Below are positions 49,801-60,259 of a stretch of 64,000 bases of DNA, in pieces. The position numbers were made by a program, and so were the translations under genes. The DNA comes from Montifringilla adamsi. Taxonomy: Eukaryota > Chordata > Aves > Passeriformes > Passeridae. Below the pieces are notes generated by a model. That model was not told the origin of the DNA. It made no database searches and saw nothing but the letters and a program-made list of their open reading frames with translations. The stretch covers positions 18,340,139-18,404,138 of the forward strand of contig JAGGNK010006892.1 of assembly GCA_017590115.1 (NCBI GenBank). Direction: 5' to 3'. Numbering within the stretch: position 1 is the first letter of the stretch; every line of letters starts with the position of its first letter.

Positions 49801-52530
49801 AAGCTAATTTATCACTCAAGTCTTTTATTCCATCACAGAGTGGCAAAAGGGAAGGCTCGTCTCTCTTGTGGGTCACCTCTAATAGCAATTGCTTCAGCAA
49901 GATGGATTTCAAAATTAGGTGCTCTTGAAGCAGAAGCCACACTGTATTTTTCAACAGCACAAAGCAGCCGTAAGAGGAATCTGACCTTCATTCTTCATAA
50001 TAAATTCACTGGGGGAAAAAAAAAAATCCATCTTTGTTTTTCAGCTTGAAGTACTGTCAAAAGAAAAGCCAGGGCACACACAACATTTACAAAATAAAAA
50101 TACAAGACAACTTCAGCAAAATGATAAAAATCTCAGGGATTTACTTTTCCTGCTTTTTCTTATTTAAACATTAGAATAGAGTCTGACAGCTTGCCTGCAA
50201 GTACATTGTTTTGAAATAAAGGCTGGTGTTAATTGAAAGTGGCTCTATACCAGGCTAAATTAAGGCCACCTCAAAGTGGTTTTCAGATGTAGAATGCAAT
50301 CCAGTAGCTAAGTCTGGGTAAAAGTTTATCGATACACACCCACATTTAGGCACTCCATTGGACTTTGCATGTTTGTAAAATGTCTCTGAATGTATTTCAG
50401 GTGCTAAAATAATGTCTGCTGCAGCCTGCCAAAGGAAAATGTCACACAGTTATTTTCTGCTAAAGCGCCCCAAAAAGATGTGATCTGCAGACAAGTACAG
50501 ACTTGTAAGCTAAAGAATATAATGGAGGAATGCTTGAAAATATTTGGCATTTTACTGTTATTAATGAAATGATTGGTACATTTGAGTCCTAAAAGCCTGT
50601 AGCTAGTCAGCTGCCCTGGCACAGCCTGGAAATGGTGAAAATTAATCGTCTCTTCTATTAAGCACTATCTTTGTATTTTGCCATGTCTCCATTACAGACT
50701 CTGTATTGAATAACTCATTACAACCCAACACAGCACATTGCCTTTATTCCTTTAATCTCCTGTCAGGCATAGCTGGGAAGGCAGAATGGGAATGTTTATT
50801 CTAACCAGCAGGTCTACCCCTTAGGCTAGCAAGAATTAGGAGAGATTTTTTCCAAGCTCGGCTTGTCCCCCATCCAGAGAACCTAATGCTCTGACTGCAG
50901 TCCACCTGGCTCCTCTTCTGGAGGAGTCACTCAAATCAATATTCCCACTTTCCAGCAAGCCTAGACCCAGCTGTTACTCAGCCTTTTCTTTCAGGATGGG
51001 CTGGCTACACTGATAAAAGCAGCTGTAAAGGGGCTGTGTCAGCAGTGCCCTAATTAAGCTGCAGAAATCAGCCACTTCACACCCCTTAGTTCAGGTTTCC
51101 AGGGGCCCGTTTGCCTGGACAGAAACATTTTGTTAAATAAGCTCAGCTTTTTGCTAGAGCTGGTGTGATCGCTGAAAGCCTGGCAGGATGGATGAACACT
51201 GTCCACACATTTAGTTAAACCAGCTTAAAATTACAGAGCATATCTAGGTGGCCGCAACTGCAGCTCCTTTCAGGACCAACTCGAGATAAACAACCATAAA
51301 CATCAGTCTGGCTTCATTTGGCATTCAAGGTATCGTAACTCCCACATATTAACATTCAAGTTCTCTCCAGACCAATCAATTTTTTGTTGTTTAGAAAACG
51401 AAAATACTTTCCTTGACCTCTGCAACAAGCATTTATGTGAAGGTTAAAGCCCTAGGAGATGCTTTTTGATAGTGATGTCAATGCTGTCAGTTCCCCTGTA
51501 GGGAACCACCACCTAAACAGCTGTAATTTCACCACTCATTATCCCTCTTCTACAGCAAGCACCCGCTTCTAAAGATCAAGGGGAGGCAGGTTCAAGCTGA
51601 AGTGTCAGCAGTAACTGCCCTCCGACCAAGTAATCTTGGAGCGGCCAAGTCTGACCTATGAGTGAAGAGGCTCAGACAGTTTTGACCAAAAGGATTATTT
51701 AACCACTGGAGCTTGCAGAGGAGCACAGCTGTGGAACAGGGAGGTCCTTTCCAGCAACAACCCTCAGCAGCTCTTCCTTAAAACAGACAATCTCCCTATG
51801 GCATTCCTCTTCACCGAAGAACACTTCCACTGTTTCAGAACAGTTTTATAGCAGACACAGGCAAAGGCTTCAGTCCCAACATCCATGTGCCAGCTCAGCA
51901 GAATTCAGGCACCTGCTGAGTGCTCTGAGAAGACCATGGCCACTCAGGAGAGCTGGGCAAGCTTTGGAGCATCTCCCACCCAACACTGGCCTCTGCAGTG
52001 ATACAGGGGGTTCTTTTCCTCAGTAAGCAGCACTGATAATGACATTACCTACCCTCTCCAGCCTCGAGCACGCTCTGTGTGTTACCAGCGTGCTAAAGTC
52101 AAAGGCAAGACAAAGGCCGAGCCTGGCTGCCAGGGAAGCGCTCGCTACTCATCTTTTAAGTTCAGCTGAATCCTCTAGGTTACTTCTGTCAACATCAAGC
52201 ACCGAGAACAAAGGCACAAAATTATGGGGATCTCATTAAGTATGCTTGTTCCAAGAACAAGAAATGTGTCTATTTCCTCTGATGACCTGGGGAAACAAAA
52301 AAACCCTTCAGCACAGAAAATTTATTTGTCATCAGTTACGAGCATTTGAATGTGTAATATCCAGTTTAAGGAGACAAAAAAGTCTGTCTGTCCTACCCTT
52401 TCTATATCGAGACCTTGCAAACAGCATCATTCTTCTGCTTGAAACAGAAAGCAGGGATGTACACATCTGAGAACACCAACACACACAAAAAGCCCCAAAT
52501 CCTTAGGGTATTAAGTGAGCCATTTAACTA
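43871..52530. other. Gene-free stretch downstream of HMGB1
   Basis: AT-rich intergenic sequence with no supported gene. Several segments (near 47590-47720, 48720-48850 and 51150-51400) look unusually non-repetitive and motif-rich and could hold regulatory elements. A perfect minus-strand donor (CAG|GTAAGT) sits at 46827/46826. Confidence 0.5.
45634..45690 (+). mobile_element. Possible short CR1 fragment
   Basis: GGGACAGGCTTGCCAGGGAAG and GTGGTAGAC followed by CCTGGAGG recall the CR1 3' body, but only about 55 bp align and the end is missing. Confidence 0.3.
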
Positions 52531-52557
52531 AGTATTTAAAACCTCTGCAATTATTAG

Positions 52558-52563
52558 TTTATT
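52558..52563 (-). terminator. HMGB1: Distal HMGB1 polyadenylation signal AATAAA
   Basis: A canonical AATAAA lies on the minus strand inside a segment that appears conserved with the mammalian long HMGB1 3' UTR. Cleavage is expected near 52540. ATTAAA variants further upstream could also be used. Confidence 0.6.
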
Positions 52564-53775
52564 AGTATCATCCAGGATTTCAGATGTTCAATATTTCTCC
52601 TGAAGTTATACATAAATGCAAATTGAAATAAGAATCTGAAAGTCAAAATTGTATAACAAAACAATACTCCATCACAAAAGCGTGTAAAAGTACAAGAATG
52701 CTTTTTTTGTTTGTTTGTTTTTAAACACTGGCACTTAAGAGAACCATAATTTTGTAACCACAAAATTGCCGAATTGTCCCCCAAACTGGTAAGCAGGTAT
52801 ATGTGAAAATAGTTACAGCTGCCAGCACTTGAAGTTTTACTAAATATGCAAAAAACCCCTTAGCTTTGGTTTTGGAAGAGAACTGTATTTGACCAAATTA
52901 GACATTGTTGGTATACCATAAACATTTAACTTTTTAATGCAAAATTTAATAAAATGTACTTTTCCATACAACTATATTTAACTTAAAAATGGGCAAACAT
53001 CAAGAGTGCGGTATAAAACCTAACAGGAAAAATACATCTTATCTCATTTTCAATTTGAGACAATATACAACTTTGTTTAAAGGGCTAAAACTAGAATTTC
53101 AAGAATACAAATATGAATTTACATAGATTTAACAAATAATAATGGTACCATTTATAGAAATCTTAGAAAGAAAAATCATTTCTTGTGGGCCCTTTGCTAC
53201 CAGGAGTCTCATGGTATAAAGCCCATGGCCATCACCAGACCTGTCACCAAAAAATAATATGGTCATTTCATGCTTTTAACTTTACACATTTTAGGTATGC
53301 TCATCACTCCCAGGTGTTCAGAGATTTACAAATATAACTTCCATTACATGGTAACAGAGTCACACGTGTAAATTTCTCTACACCGGATGGACATACACTC
53401 TTCCTATGGGTCCTTCTAGGACAAAATTTAACATTCCCTCCCTCCCCACCCCCCAAAGTATTTAGTTTCTGTAAAATTGAACTCTATACTTCTCAACTCT
53501 CCAAGACTGGTAAACTCATGCAACGCAATAGAATATTACATTTCACAAAAATCTGAACAAGTATCTGTTTGCTGAGATTGAATTTTTGTTGTTTCCAGTT
53601 ATGGAAGATTTTCATCATATGCCTATATATTTCTTTTCTTACCCTATCATGATAATTCAGGGTATGCAGATCAAAGCTTTGTTTATCAGCTGGTTATATG
53701 AAAGATGAAAACTGTAATATTCCCGTGATCCCATACGGGCATTCAATAAAGCAAAAGATGAGTTCCCCTCAAAAG

Positions 53776-53821
<46 letters not shown>
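53776..53821. repeat. 46-nt A homopolymer in the HMGB1 3' UTR
   Basis: There are 46 consecutive A on the plus strand, which become poly(U) in HMGB1 mRNA. The flanks on both sides look like conserved 3' UTR, so this is an expansion or insertion inside it rather than the tail of a retrocopy. The length is likely polymorphic and may be imprecise in the assembly. Confidence 0.9.
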
Positions 53822-53824
<3 letters not shown>

Positions 53825-54343
53825 AGAAAAGAAAAAGTATGATTCTCAAGGGCACCTATTAAAAGGACAACAATACTAATAAAAAAAATTGTATTTACTT
53901 AGAAGCATTCAGAATGTCAACAAAACAGCTGCAACTTTTTTTCTTCCTTTTTGCAATTACAGAGTGGTATTCAGTTAACAGAACAACAATTATTTTTATG
54001 ATGCATCAGAGACAACTGAAGATGAGAAATGAACTACATCCCCAAATAGAACTAAATTTGTGCTGTGCACCAACAAGAACCTGCTTTATAACTCCCATGC
54101 CAATTTACAACCCCCACACTGTACCAGGCAAGGTTAGTGGCCATTGAAATACCACTAAGGACAGGGCTATCTAAAGACACATTCGGTAGTGTGTTAACTA
54201 TACAAAAAAAGAGACACTGTACAGTTTAAAAACAAATCTTACACAGCCTTACATTTCAATTTTTTTTTTCTTTAAAAGGAGTGAGTTGTGTACAGGGGGG
54301 TTAAATGCTTTATAGACAAGAAAGAAATTGCTCTAAAAGAGAC

Positions 54344-54520
54344 TTATTCATCATCATCATCATCTTCATCCTCCTCTTCCTCCTCCTCTTCATCATCTTC
54401 ATCCTCTTCATCTTCGTCCTCATCCTCCTCCTCTTCCTTCTTCTTCTTGCTCTTCTCAGCCTTGGCAACTACTTTCTTGCCTCCATCAACCTTCCCTTTG
54501 GCCCGGTATGCAGCGATATC
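54344..54520 (-). other. HMGB1: HMGB1 exon 5 coding part, acidic tail
   Basis: The exon starts with Asp158 after a CCAAG acceptor and encodes the end of box B, a lysine-rich linker and 30 consecutive Asp/Glu residues (186-215) before TAA at 54346-54344. In the family the tail folds back on the HMG boxes and tunes DNA binding. The GAn/GAy codon run makes the plus strand a TCATC/TCCTC-rich simple-sequence tract, prone to length change. Frame and length are intact here. Confidence 0.97.
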
Positions 54521-57500
54521 CTTGGAGAAGAAAAGCAGGAACAATCTCTCAAAGATTTAACCAGCCAAGAGGTCTGAGCAACCTCCACAGAGCACTTGTG
54601 GAAGCATCACCCAGGTACCTGCCCTTTCTGCACATCCACTGGGGCAGGAACAGGAGGGAGCTGCAGCTTCAGCTCCGAAGTGAACTGAAGCCAAAGGAAC
54701 GGAAACCCTCTAACACAGAAATGACACTGGCATGCTGCTGCACACTGCTTATGGCTGCTAAGGAATCTCCATTGTTGGGCTTCTGGGAACAGGCTGGAAA
54801 AGCTGCTACCTCTGATGGCAAAGGCACAGCTGAGCCCACTATCCCATAAGGAAACGAAGAAGGGAGACCTCTTAAGTTCCCTTTCTAGCCCTACCTTCTA
54901 CAATGCCTAAAGAAACGCACAGGAAACCCTCGTTTGAGGCACAAACCTGGGATTAGCCACCCAGAAGACACCAGAATGACCCAGCCTAACAGCTGCAATG
55001 TTATGCTTCAGCAAAGAGCAGTTAGATTGAACTCTGCCTAACAGAAGTTTACAAAATAAAAGGTATAAGAACTTGATTAAAGGGTAGACACTGCCACCTT
55101 CTGCATGCAATAAATTTATTCCAGTAGTTTGAAATGCACAAAACTCAGTTCCTGTTATAGGGAAGTTAAAACCGTACCTGGAAGGCACAGCCATAAAAGC
55201 AGTTAAGACTTCCCAACTTTATGCCAAAACAGTAAAACTATTAGGTAGGAGAACTGGTCTACAAAGCTTACACACACCAGTTACAGACAGACACATTCAC
55301 AGAGATGGTCCATATCTTCAAATATTCCCCACCTAATAAACACTAAACCACTAATCTTACTGTTCTTTTGGACTCTCTTAAACTTAGCAGGAAATTTTGA
55401 GAAGACATGATACCCACTAAGTCAAAGGCCAAGCAGTGAAATAGTGAAGATTACAATCCCTTAAATCCCACATGTAAGTCTAACAAATATAGACATTACT
55501 ACTGAAAATTAAAATAATAGCTGCAAATAAAGACTAATAATTCTATCATTTTAAAAATGTCTGAGTTCCCTTGGCTGCATACAAGTAATTATTATGAAGC
55601 TATATATACAGAAAGCATTATGTGGGAAAGTGCCTAGATCTGCAATTCCTCTCTGGCATATCAACAGGGCTCCAAGGTACCACCTCGCACACTACAGTGC
55701 AAAAATTTTGAACTTGGATTTGTTTGCCAGCAGGGAAATACCCAGAGGAAGGTGACAGCACACAATGGACATAGGTGCTGTATGCCAGCTATAGGTGTTT
55801 CCTGACCCCTTGTGAAGCATTGTCAGGGAATGCCAACGTGCATCCCTCCTCTTCCCCTGGTGTCCACACACTGGGATGGGAATCTGCCTCTAGAAATAAA
55901 CCATGCATAGCACAGTCCTGTGTGCACAACAGAATTCTACAACTCCAATTATGATGGCAGGGTTTAGCCTTAATAATTTAAAAAATTGTATGACAAGCTG
56001 CTTCATATGCATAATTAACCAAATTCATTACTAGAAAGGACATGGACACAAAGTAGGTCCAGGAAAAACACATGCCTAAAACTAGCATCTCCTTTGTGTT
56101 TTGTCATTTTCCCAGGAGTATATTTTAAAACCAGCTACGTGTATCAATTATCCAAACATTCAAGGATGCTCACCAGTATCTCCAAAATTAGGGAGAACCA
56201 ATTCATTCCTTACCAGCATTACTTACTGCTACCAACTCAGCTCAAATTTTGCTGTGACCTATGGATTTAGTAACAATACAGAACCCACAGTACTTATTCA
56301 AGCAGCAGTGACAGCCCAAAATTACAGACAAATGCAAATAGTTCAAGGTAAATTACTCAAATTTAGTGTTATGCCAATCAATCATTTGCCCCTGCATACA
56401 ACCCTTTTCAACAAAGCTAATGAATTATGTCATTAGCATACTATAACTTGCAGCATCAGGTATCAGGGTACACAAAAAGGAAAAAAGTGTCTGAACTGAG
56501 GCTTGAGCTCCCCAAAGCATGTCCCTAAATGTCAGTGTTACCTTTTCGTATTTCTCCTTCAGCTTGGCAGCCTTCTTTTCATAAGGCTGTTTATCGTCTG
56601 CAGCGGTGTTGTTCCACATCTCTCCCAGTTTCTTTGCCACATCTCCAATGGACAGACCGGGATGTTCTCCTTTGATTTTTGGACGAAACTCAGAGCAAAA
56701 CAAGAAAAAAGCCGAACTACAGAGGAAAAATAAGAGAAGATTATTTAAATTTTAGACTTCACTACAGCAGCAACTTTTGGGACCTTTGCTGCTGTTCCTT
56801 AAGAGCATTTTGGAAAAAGCACCTAAAAATGAGACACTGATTACAATGGAGGGTATCAGAACTGAACGAGCCACTTTGCAAACTCAGTGCACCCTTTTCT
56901 CTTAAGTAATGCTGCACATCTGGTCCCATTTTTGGCAGGATCCCCAGACAGGCAGATTTTTATACACCAAACACAGAGAAAAACTTTAGAAATTAAACTA
57001 AGTCAATGATACTAGGGCAGAAAATGTTATTTCAGAACTGTTAGAGGTGGGAGGCTGCAATATTTGTTAGAAAGAAAAGCAGGATTTCCAGACCACACCA
57101 CCAGCCCAAGCAAGAAAATTAGCTTGTAAAGGAACTTCTCTGCCCCCTTCAGCATTAGCTCAGTTTAAAACACAGACATACACACACAATAAAGTACTGG
57201 TGTCTAGTAGAGGAATTTGAAGCCAGTTGTCATTATGTTTAATTTTCCAAGTTCACCCCTCAAACTTGTTCTGTGCAAAAGCCTCCAATTTTAAACTGAC
57301 TGCCAACGAAAAATTCTGCTCAAGCCAACAGGTGATGAGAGCAGGGCCAGCAGTACTTTACTGCCATATTACATTGGAATGACCCTCCTAACAGGAATTA
57401 GAAAAATCAGTCAGAATCACACATAGTCTATTTTTCCATCTACTTTTAGAGGCTGCCATTACTCCAACTTTGACAGTGGGACCACCTACCTGAAAAAAAA

Positions 57501-58246
57501 ATCTCAGCATTCACAACTAAAATTTCAACCTATCTTTACACCACTGGTGAGGAAGATCATATACTCTTGTATATATCTGAGGCTCCTGGATAAAATTACC
57601 ATTTTATAGATACACACCAGTGTGATGGTCCCAAACAACACAACCTAAAGCTAGGAATCTACTTACGGAGGCCTCTTCGGTGCATTTGGATCCTTGAACT
57701 TCTTTTTTGTTTCTCCCTTAGGTGGTACATAGTTTTTCATTTCTTTTTCATAACGAAGCTTGTCAGCCTTTGCCATATCTTCAAACTTCCCTTTCTCCTT
57801 AGAAGACATAGTCTGGAAGGCAATTAGAATCACAGAGTACCTTAGAAGGGACCCATAAGGATCAAAACACTATTTTAAGATTCGAAAACATACCAAAGCC
57901 CATTCCAAAATTTCAGCTGGGGGAGCTAAAGGTAAGATGAGGACAATGGATAGTTACAGTCACTTTACAATTACACTTCATTCTTATCCAAAACCTGAGC
58001 TTTTAAAGAAATAATTTACAATCTTGAATGGTATTTCAAAAAACCAGTCATTTAAGGTTTTGTGGCTTTTTTTATTTTTTAGGCAGCTATTCCTACCTTC
58101 CATCGTTCTGAGCATTTTTTTGAGAACTCTGAGAAGTTCACTGACGCATCTGGATGTTTCTTCTTGTGCTCCTCCCGACAGGTTTGCACAAAGAAGGCGT
58201 ATGAAGACATTTTACCTCTCGGCTTCTTAGGATCACCTTTACCCAT
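54344..58246 (-). CDS. HMGB1: HMGB1, high mobility group box 1 (four coding exons)
   Basis: The coding sequence joins 58246-58097, 57812-57667, 56716-56542 and 54520-54344 on the minus strand, giving 215 residues, the usual vertebrate HMGB1 length. HMG box A spans about residues 9-79 and box B about 95-163. The redox cysteines fall at 23, 45 and 106, and an uninterrupted Asp/Glu tail covers 186-215. All introns have GT-AG ends, and codon phases match at each junction (0, 2, 0). The start ATG has A at -3 and G at +4. Known family role: an abundant non-sequence-specific DNA-bending chromatin protein in the nucleus, and a cytokine-like danger signal when released, with activity set by the cysteine redox state. 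The stretch between box B and the tail ([13 protein letters not shown]) differs slightly from the mammalian form I remember. The introns argue against a processed HMGB1 pseudogene, which is common in vertebrates. HMGB2 and HMGB3 are less likely because of the tail length and residue pattern. Confidence 0.98.
54521..56541 (-). other. HMGB1: HMGB1 intron 4
   Basis: A 2.0-kb intron with GT at 56541-56540 and AG at 54522-54521. It is AT-rich, and I see no gene, clear repeat or structured RNA in it. Open frames here are short and unrecognised. Confidence 0.9.
56542..56716 (-). other. HMGB1: HMGB1 exon 4
   Basis: The 175-nt exon follows a strong acceptor (TTTTTCCTCTGTAG). Its first base completes the Pro99 codon. 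It encodes residues 100-157, most of HMG box B, including Cys106 in the FFLFCSE motif that the family uses for TLR4/MD-2 signalling. It ends in phase 0 after KEKYEK, with a GTAACA donor. Confidence 0.97.
56717..57666 (-). other. HMGB1: HMGB1 intron 3
   Basis: A 950-bp intron with a GTAAGT donor at its 57666 end and a pyrimidine-rich acceptor at its 56717 end. A short ACACAC run lies near 57178-57188. I see nothing else in it. Confidence 0.9.
57667..57812 (-). other. HMGB1: HMGB1 exon 3
   Basis: The 146-nt exon starts with Thr51 after TTCCAG and finishes box A, then the linker ([17 protein letters not shown]). It ends after two bases of the Pro99 codon, followed by a GTAAGT donor (57666-57661). 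The acceptor has only a short pyrimidine run. A CR1 remnant starts 13 nt upstream of the exon (57826-57867), so the probable branch-point zone overlaps the remnant. Confidence 0.97.
57813..58096 (-). other. HMGB1: HMGB1 intron 2
   Basis: A 284-bp intron between exons 2 and 3. It includes a CR1 3'-end remnant right next to the acceptor (57826-57867). Confidence 0.9.
57826..57867 (-). mobile_element. CR1 3'-end remnant at the exon 3 acceptor
   Basis: Read on the minus strand, the segment contains GATCCTTATGGGTCCCTTC and ends CTGTGATTCT. This is the typical 3' terminus of avian CR1 LINEs, in the same sense as HMGB1. It ends 13 nt before exon 3. The length is short, so the call rests on the characteristic word order. 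Confidence 0.65.
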
Positions 58247-58259
58247 TTTTGCTGATTTT
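58097..58259 (-). other. HMGB1: HMGB1 exon 2 (first coding exon)
   Basis: The exon starts after a CAG acceptor (58260-58262) and has 13 nt of 5' UTR before the ATG at 58246-58244. It encodes residues 1-50: the basic N-terminus, the first half of HMG box A, and Cys23 and Cys45, which form the disulfide that controls extracellular activity in the family. It ends in phase 0 after a Trp-Lys pair, followed by a GTAGGA donor at 58096. Confidence 0.97.
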
Positions 58260-59276
58260 CTGTAATGAAGCAAATGAGACACCTTTAAAACTTGTATTTG
58301 CCACAAACCAAGGCAGTAAGTCACAACCAAGGGTCATGCCAAACAGGACCTGCTGGAGCAGTATTCTGAAATCATACAATGAGAAAAACATTCTGGAAAA
58401 TTTGCTGAAGATTTCTGTCATCCCTGTCTGAGGTGACCTGGATGTATGTAACCAGAAATCTCAAAGGGCCTTGAAAATGTGCAGTTATGGCTTCCTGCAA
58501 ACAAGAACTGCCCTTCCAAGCAATCTGAAGGCAAGTACTGCAGTGAAGACTGCATACCACGATTATTGCCGGTGTATTAATCATATATTGGGAAGAATAA
58601 AGGCTATTGAAAGGAGGGAACAAGTACCAAAGTATCCTGTCTCAGTGGCCTTCTGGATTACTGATTTCTTTCTTTTCACAGCCCATGTTTCTACCTCTTC
58701 CCTGTAGGCCCTGGGTGGTTATTTACGAAATATATTTTTTATTATTTTCTATACCATATGTTATGACCAATCTTTATGTGTACTGCAAAAGTCAACTCTT
58801 TTCAGGTATACCTTGAAATATGGGAATGAAATAGCTCACTTGGTCAAATACGTTATCACCTACGCAGGGAAAAGCACAACATTTATGTACAGCCAGCAGA
58901 GCTGTGCTTAGCAAGAGCACTATGTGACACTTTCAGGGACTGAAAAATACCTTCCTGGGACTTTCACACCCAAGTCAGACATTTAGAGTATTTCTCCATA
59001 GCTCCCTGGAAAAAAAGTCACTTGCACCCTGACAAGCTCTGCTTTTCAGCACGAATTAAAAGAAGGATAAAAAAGAAAAAGTGAGAAAGAAAAAAAAAAA
59101 AAGGGGCAGGCGATGTCTGCCTGTATTGCTACAGAAGCTGTATTTCCTATCGGTTTGGCGGATAGACAGAAACAGATTTCTGCTCTGTGACTAAACACGT
59201 CCGGTTTGAAGTTTCTACCAAGTAAACAAGAGGGCTGAAGAAGCAGGACCGCTGCTGCCCGCCATGGAGCCGCTCG

Positions 59277-59345
59277 GGGCTGGGCCGGGCCGGGCCGGGG
59301 CAGGGCCCGCGGCGGCGGCGGGGCCGCGGGCAGGGCTCGGCACCG
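59277..59345 (+). other. G-rich tract with G-quadruplex potential
   Basis: Several GGG runs are separated by one or two bases (GGGCTGGGCCGGGCC and following), continuing into GCGGCGGCGGGG. The G-rich strand is the template strand for HMGB1, within the first intron about 0.6 kb from the exon 1 donor. Confidence 0.6.
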
Positions 59346-59466
59346 CGACCCCGGGGCTGCCGTTTAAAAGCCGCCTCCTTCCCGCCATTTTGGACGCTTC
59401 CCCTACGAGGGGGGCAGAGGAAAACTTCTGAAGTCTCTCAAGAGATCTGCTGGGGGTAGAAGAAGG

Positions 59467-59467
59467 A

Positions 59468-59499
<32 letters not shown>
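59467..59499. repeat. A25-G8 homopolymer pair in HMGB1 intron 1
   Basis: A run of 25 A is followed directly by 8 G on the plus strand. It is simple sequence with no gene function assigned. Confidence 0.85.
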
Positions 59500-59930
59500 A
59501 AAAAACCCCAACAAAAACTAGTCCCGTTATTAGGGAGAACGTGTGTAAGTTTTATTCCGCGTTCATGCGAGAGCTCGCAGCGGTGAGCACATGCCCAGGA
59601 GCCGGACACGCACCGGGGTGCAGCTGCCCGCCGGCGGCGACCCCCGGCCCTGGCGGGACAAAGCGTTCTCCCGCCGCCGCCCCCGTCCCCCCGCGGCGGG
59701 GGGAGCGTCCCCATGGCCAGCCCTGCCCGCTCCGGCCGCCATGAGGCGAGGCAGCCCCGGCCTGCGCTCCCTCCCTCCCTGCCGGCCGCGCCGCCGCAGC
59801 GGCGGTGTCGGCGGGAGCGGCCGCCATGGCGCAGGCTCCTGGCGGAGGAGGTCACCCGCCGCCGAGCCTCCTTCCATTTTGTGCGCCGAGGAGCGCCCGG
59901 CCGGCCCAGCGGCCCCCGGCGCGTACTCAC

Positions 59931-60075
59931 CCGTGTCAGACAGAGTCGGCACGCAGCCCTCGCTCGGCCCCGAGCCCCAGAGACGCTCCCGCGGCCGCCC
60001 GCCCGGCCCCAGCGCTGGCTGGGTCGCTGTGCAGCCCGGTGCACCGCAATGGCTGAGCGCGGGATCGATACGCAG
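59931..60075 (-). other. HMGB1: HMGB1 non-coding exon 1 (5' UTR)
   Basis: The 3' edge is set by a strong donor, CACGG|GTGAGT, at 59931/59930. The upstream edge is inferred from two CCAAT boxes (60127-60131 and 60157-60161 on the minus strand) and could be anywhere from about 60040 to 60110. The segment has no ATG, so no upstream ORF is expected. It is very CpG-rich. The vertebrate gene is known to have an untranslated first exon separated from the ATG exon by an intron, which fits. Confidence 0.65.
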
Positions 60076-60252
60076 CCTCCTCACACTCGCGGCGCTGGTA
60101 ACATTACTCTCTGCACAGCCCCGCGCCCATTGGCCGCCGCCAAGCCGAGCGCCGCGCCGATTGGCCCAGGCGCTCCCATTGTCCTGACCAGAGCGCGCCG
60201 CGGGTTGGGCGCGCGGCGGGACACGTCACCGAGCAGGGAAAGGGCGCGCAAA

Positions 60253-60259
60253 TATAAAA
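60253..60259 (+). promoter_or_regulatory. TATA box of a possible divergent transcript
   Basis: TATAAAA lies in an otherwise GC-rich context, facing away from HMGB1. A start is predicted near 60283. A long pyrimidine tract ending CCAG at 60526 follows and could be a 3' splice site. No coding product is recognised; an upstream antisense or lncRNA is the simplest reading. Confidence 0.4.

Larger units (their letters stand above)
52540..54343 (-). other. HMGB1: HMGB1 3' untranslated region
   Basis: About 1.8 kb of AT-rich sequence follows the stop codon with no coding potential. Several segments match the mammalian HMGB1 3' UTR as I remember it, for example around 53880-53920 and 52540-52570, so the assignment rests on remembered similarity plus position. 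It contains a 46-nt A run on the plus strand (poly(U) in the mRNA), a GATAAA at the place of the mammalian proximal poly(A) signal, ATTAAA motifs near 52930-52950, and a distal AATAAA at 52563-52558. The 3' end is inferred as 15-25 nt beyond that signal, and longer isoforms are possible. Confidence 0.8.
58260..59930 (-). other. HMGB1: HMGB1 intron 1
   Basis: A 1.67-kb intron from the GTGAGT donor at 59930-59925 to the CAG acceptor at 58262-58260. Its 5' part lies in the CpG island. It contains a G-rich tract (59277-59345, plus strand) and a 25-A run followed by 8 G (59467-59499). Confidence 0.8.

Noticed and set aside
1..52500. KATNAL1 exons, expected downstream of HMGB1
   Set aside because: No AAA-ATPase motifs (Walker A/B) or katanin-like segments were seen in the open frames.
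53746..53751. AATAAA on the plus strand within the HMGB1 3' UTR
   Set aside because: Wrong strand for HMGB1, and there is no plus-strand gene here to use it.
54288..54560. Plus-strand open frame encoding a long serine run
   Set aside because: It is the antisense of the HMGB1 acidic tail codons; the serine run is a by-product of the TCATC/TCCTC repeats.
58079..58330. HMGB1 exon 2 frame read with an upstream extension
   Set aside because: The extension before the ATG at 58246 is intron 1 sequence upstream of the CAG acceptor, not coding.
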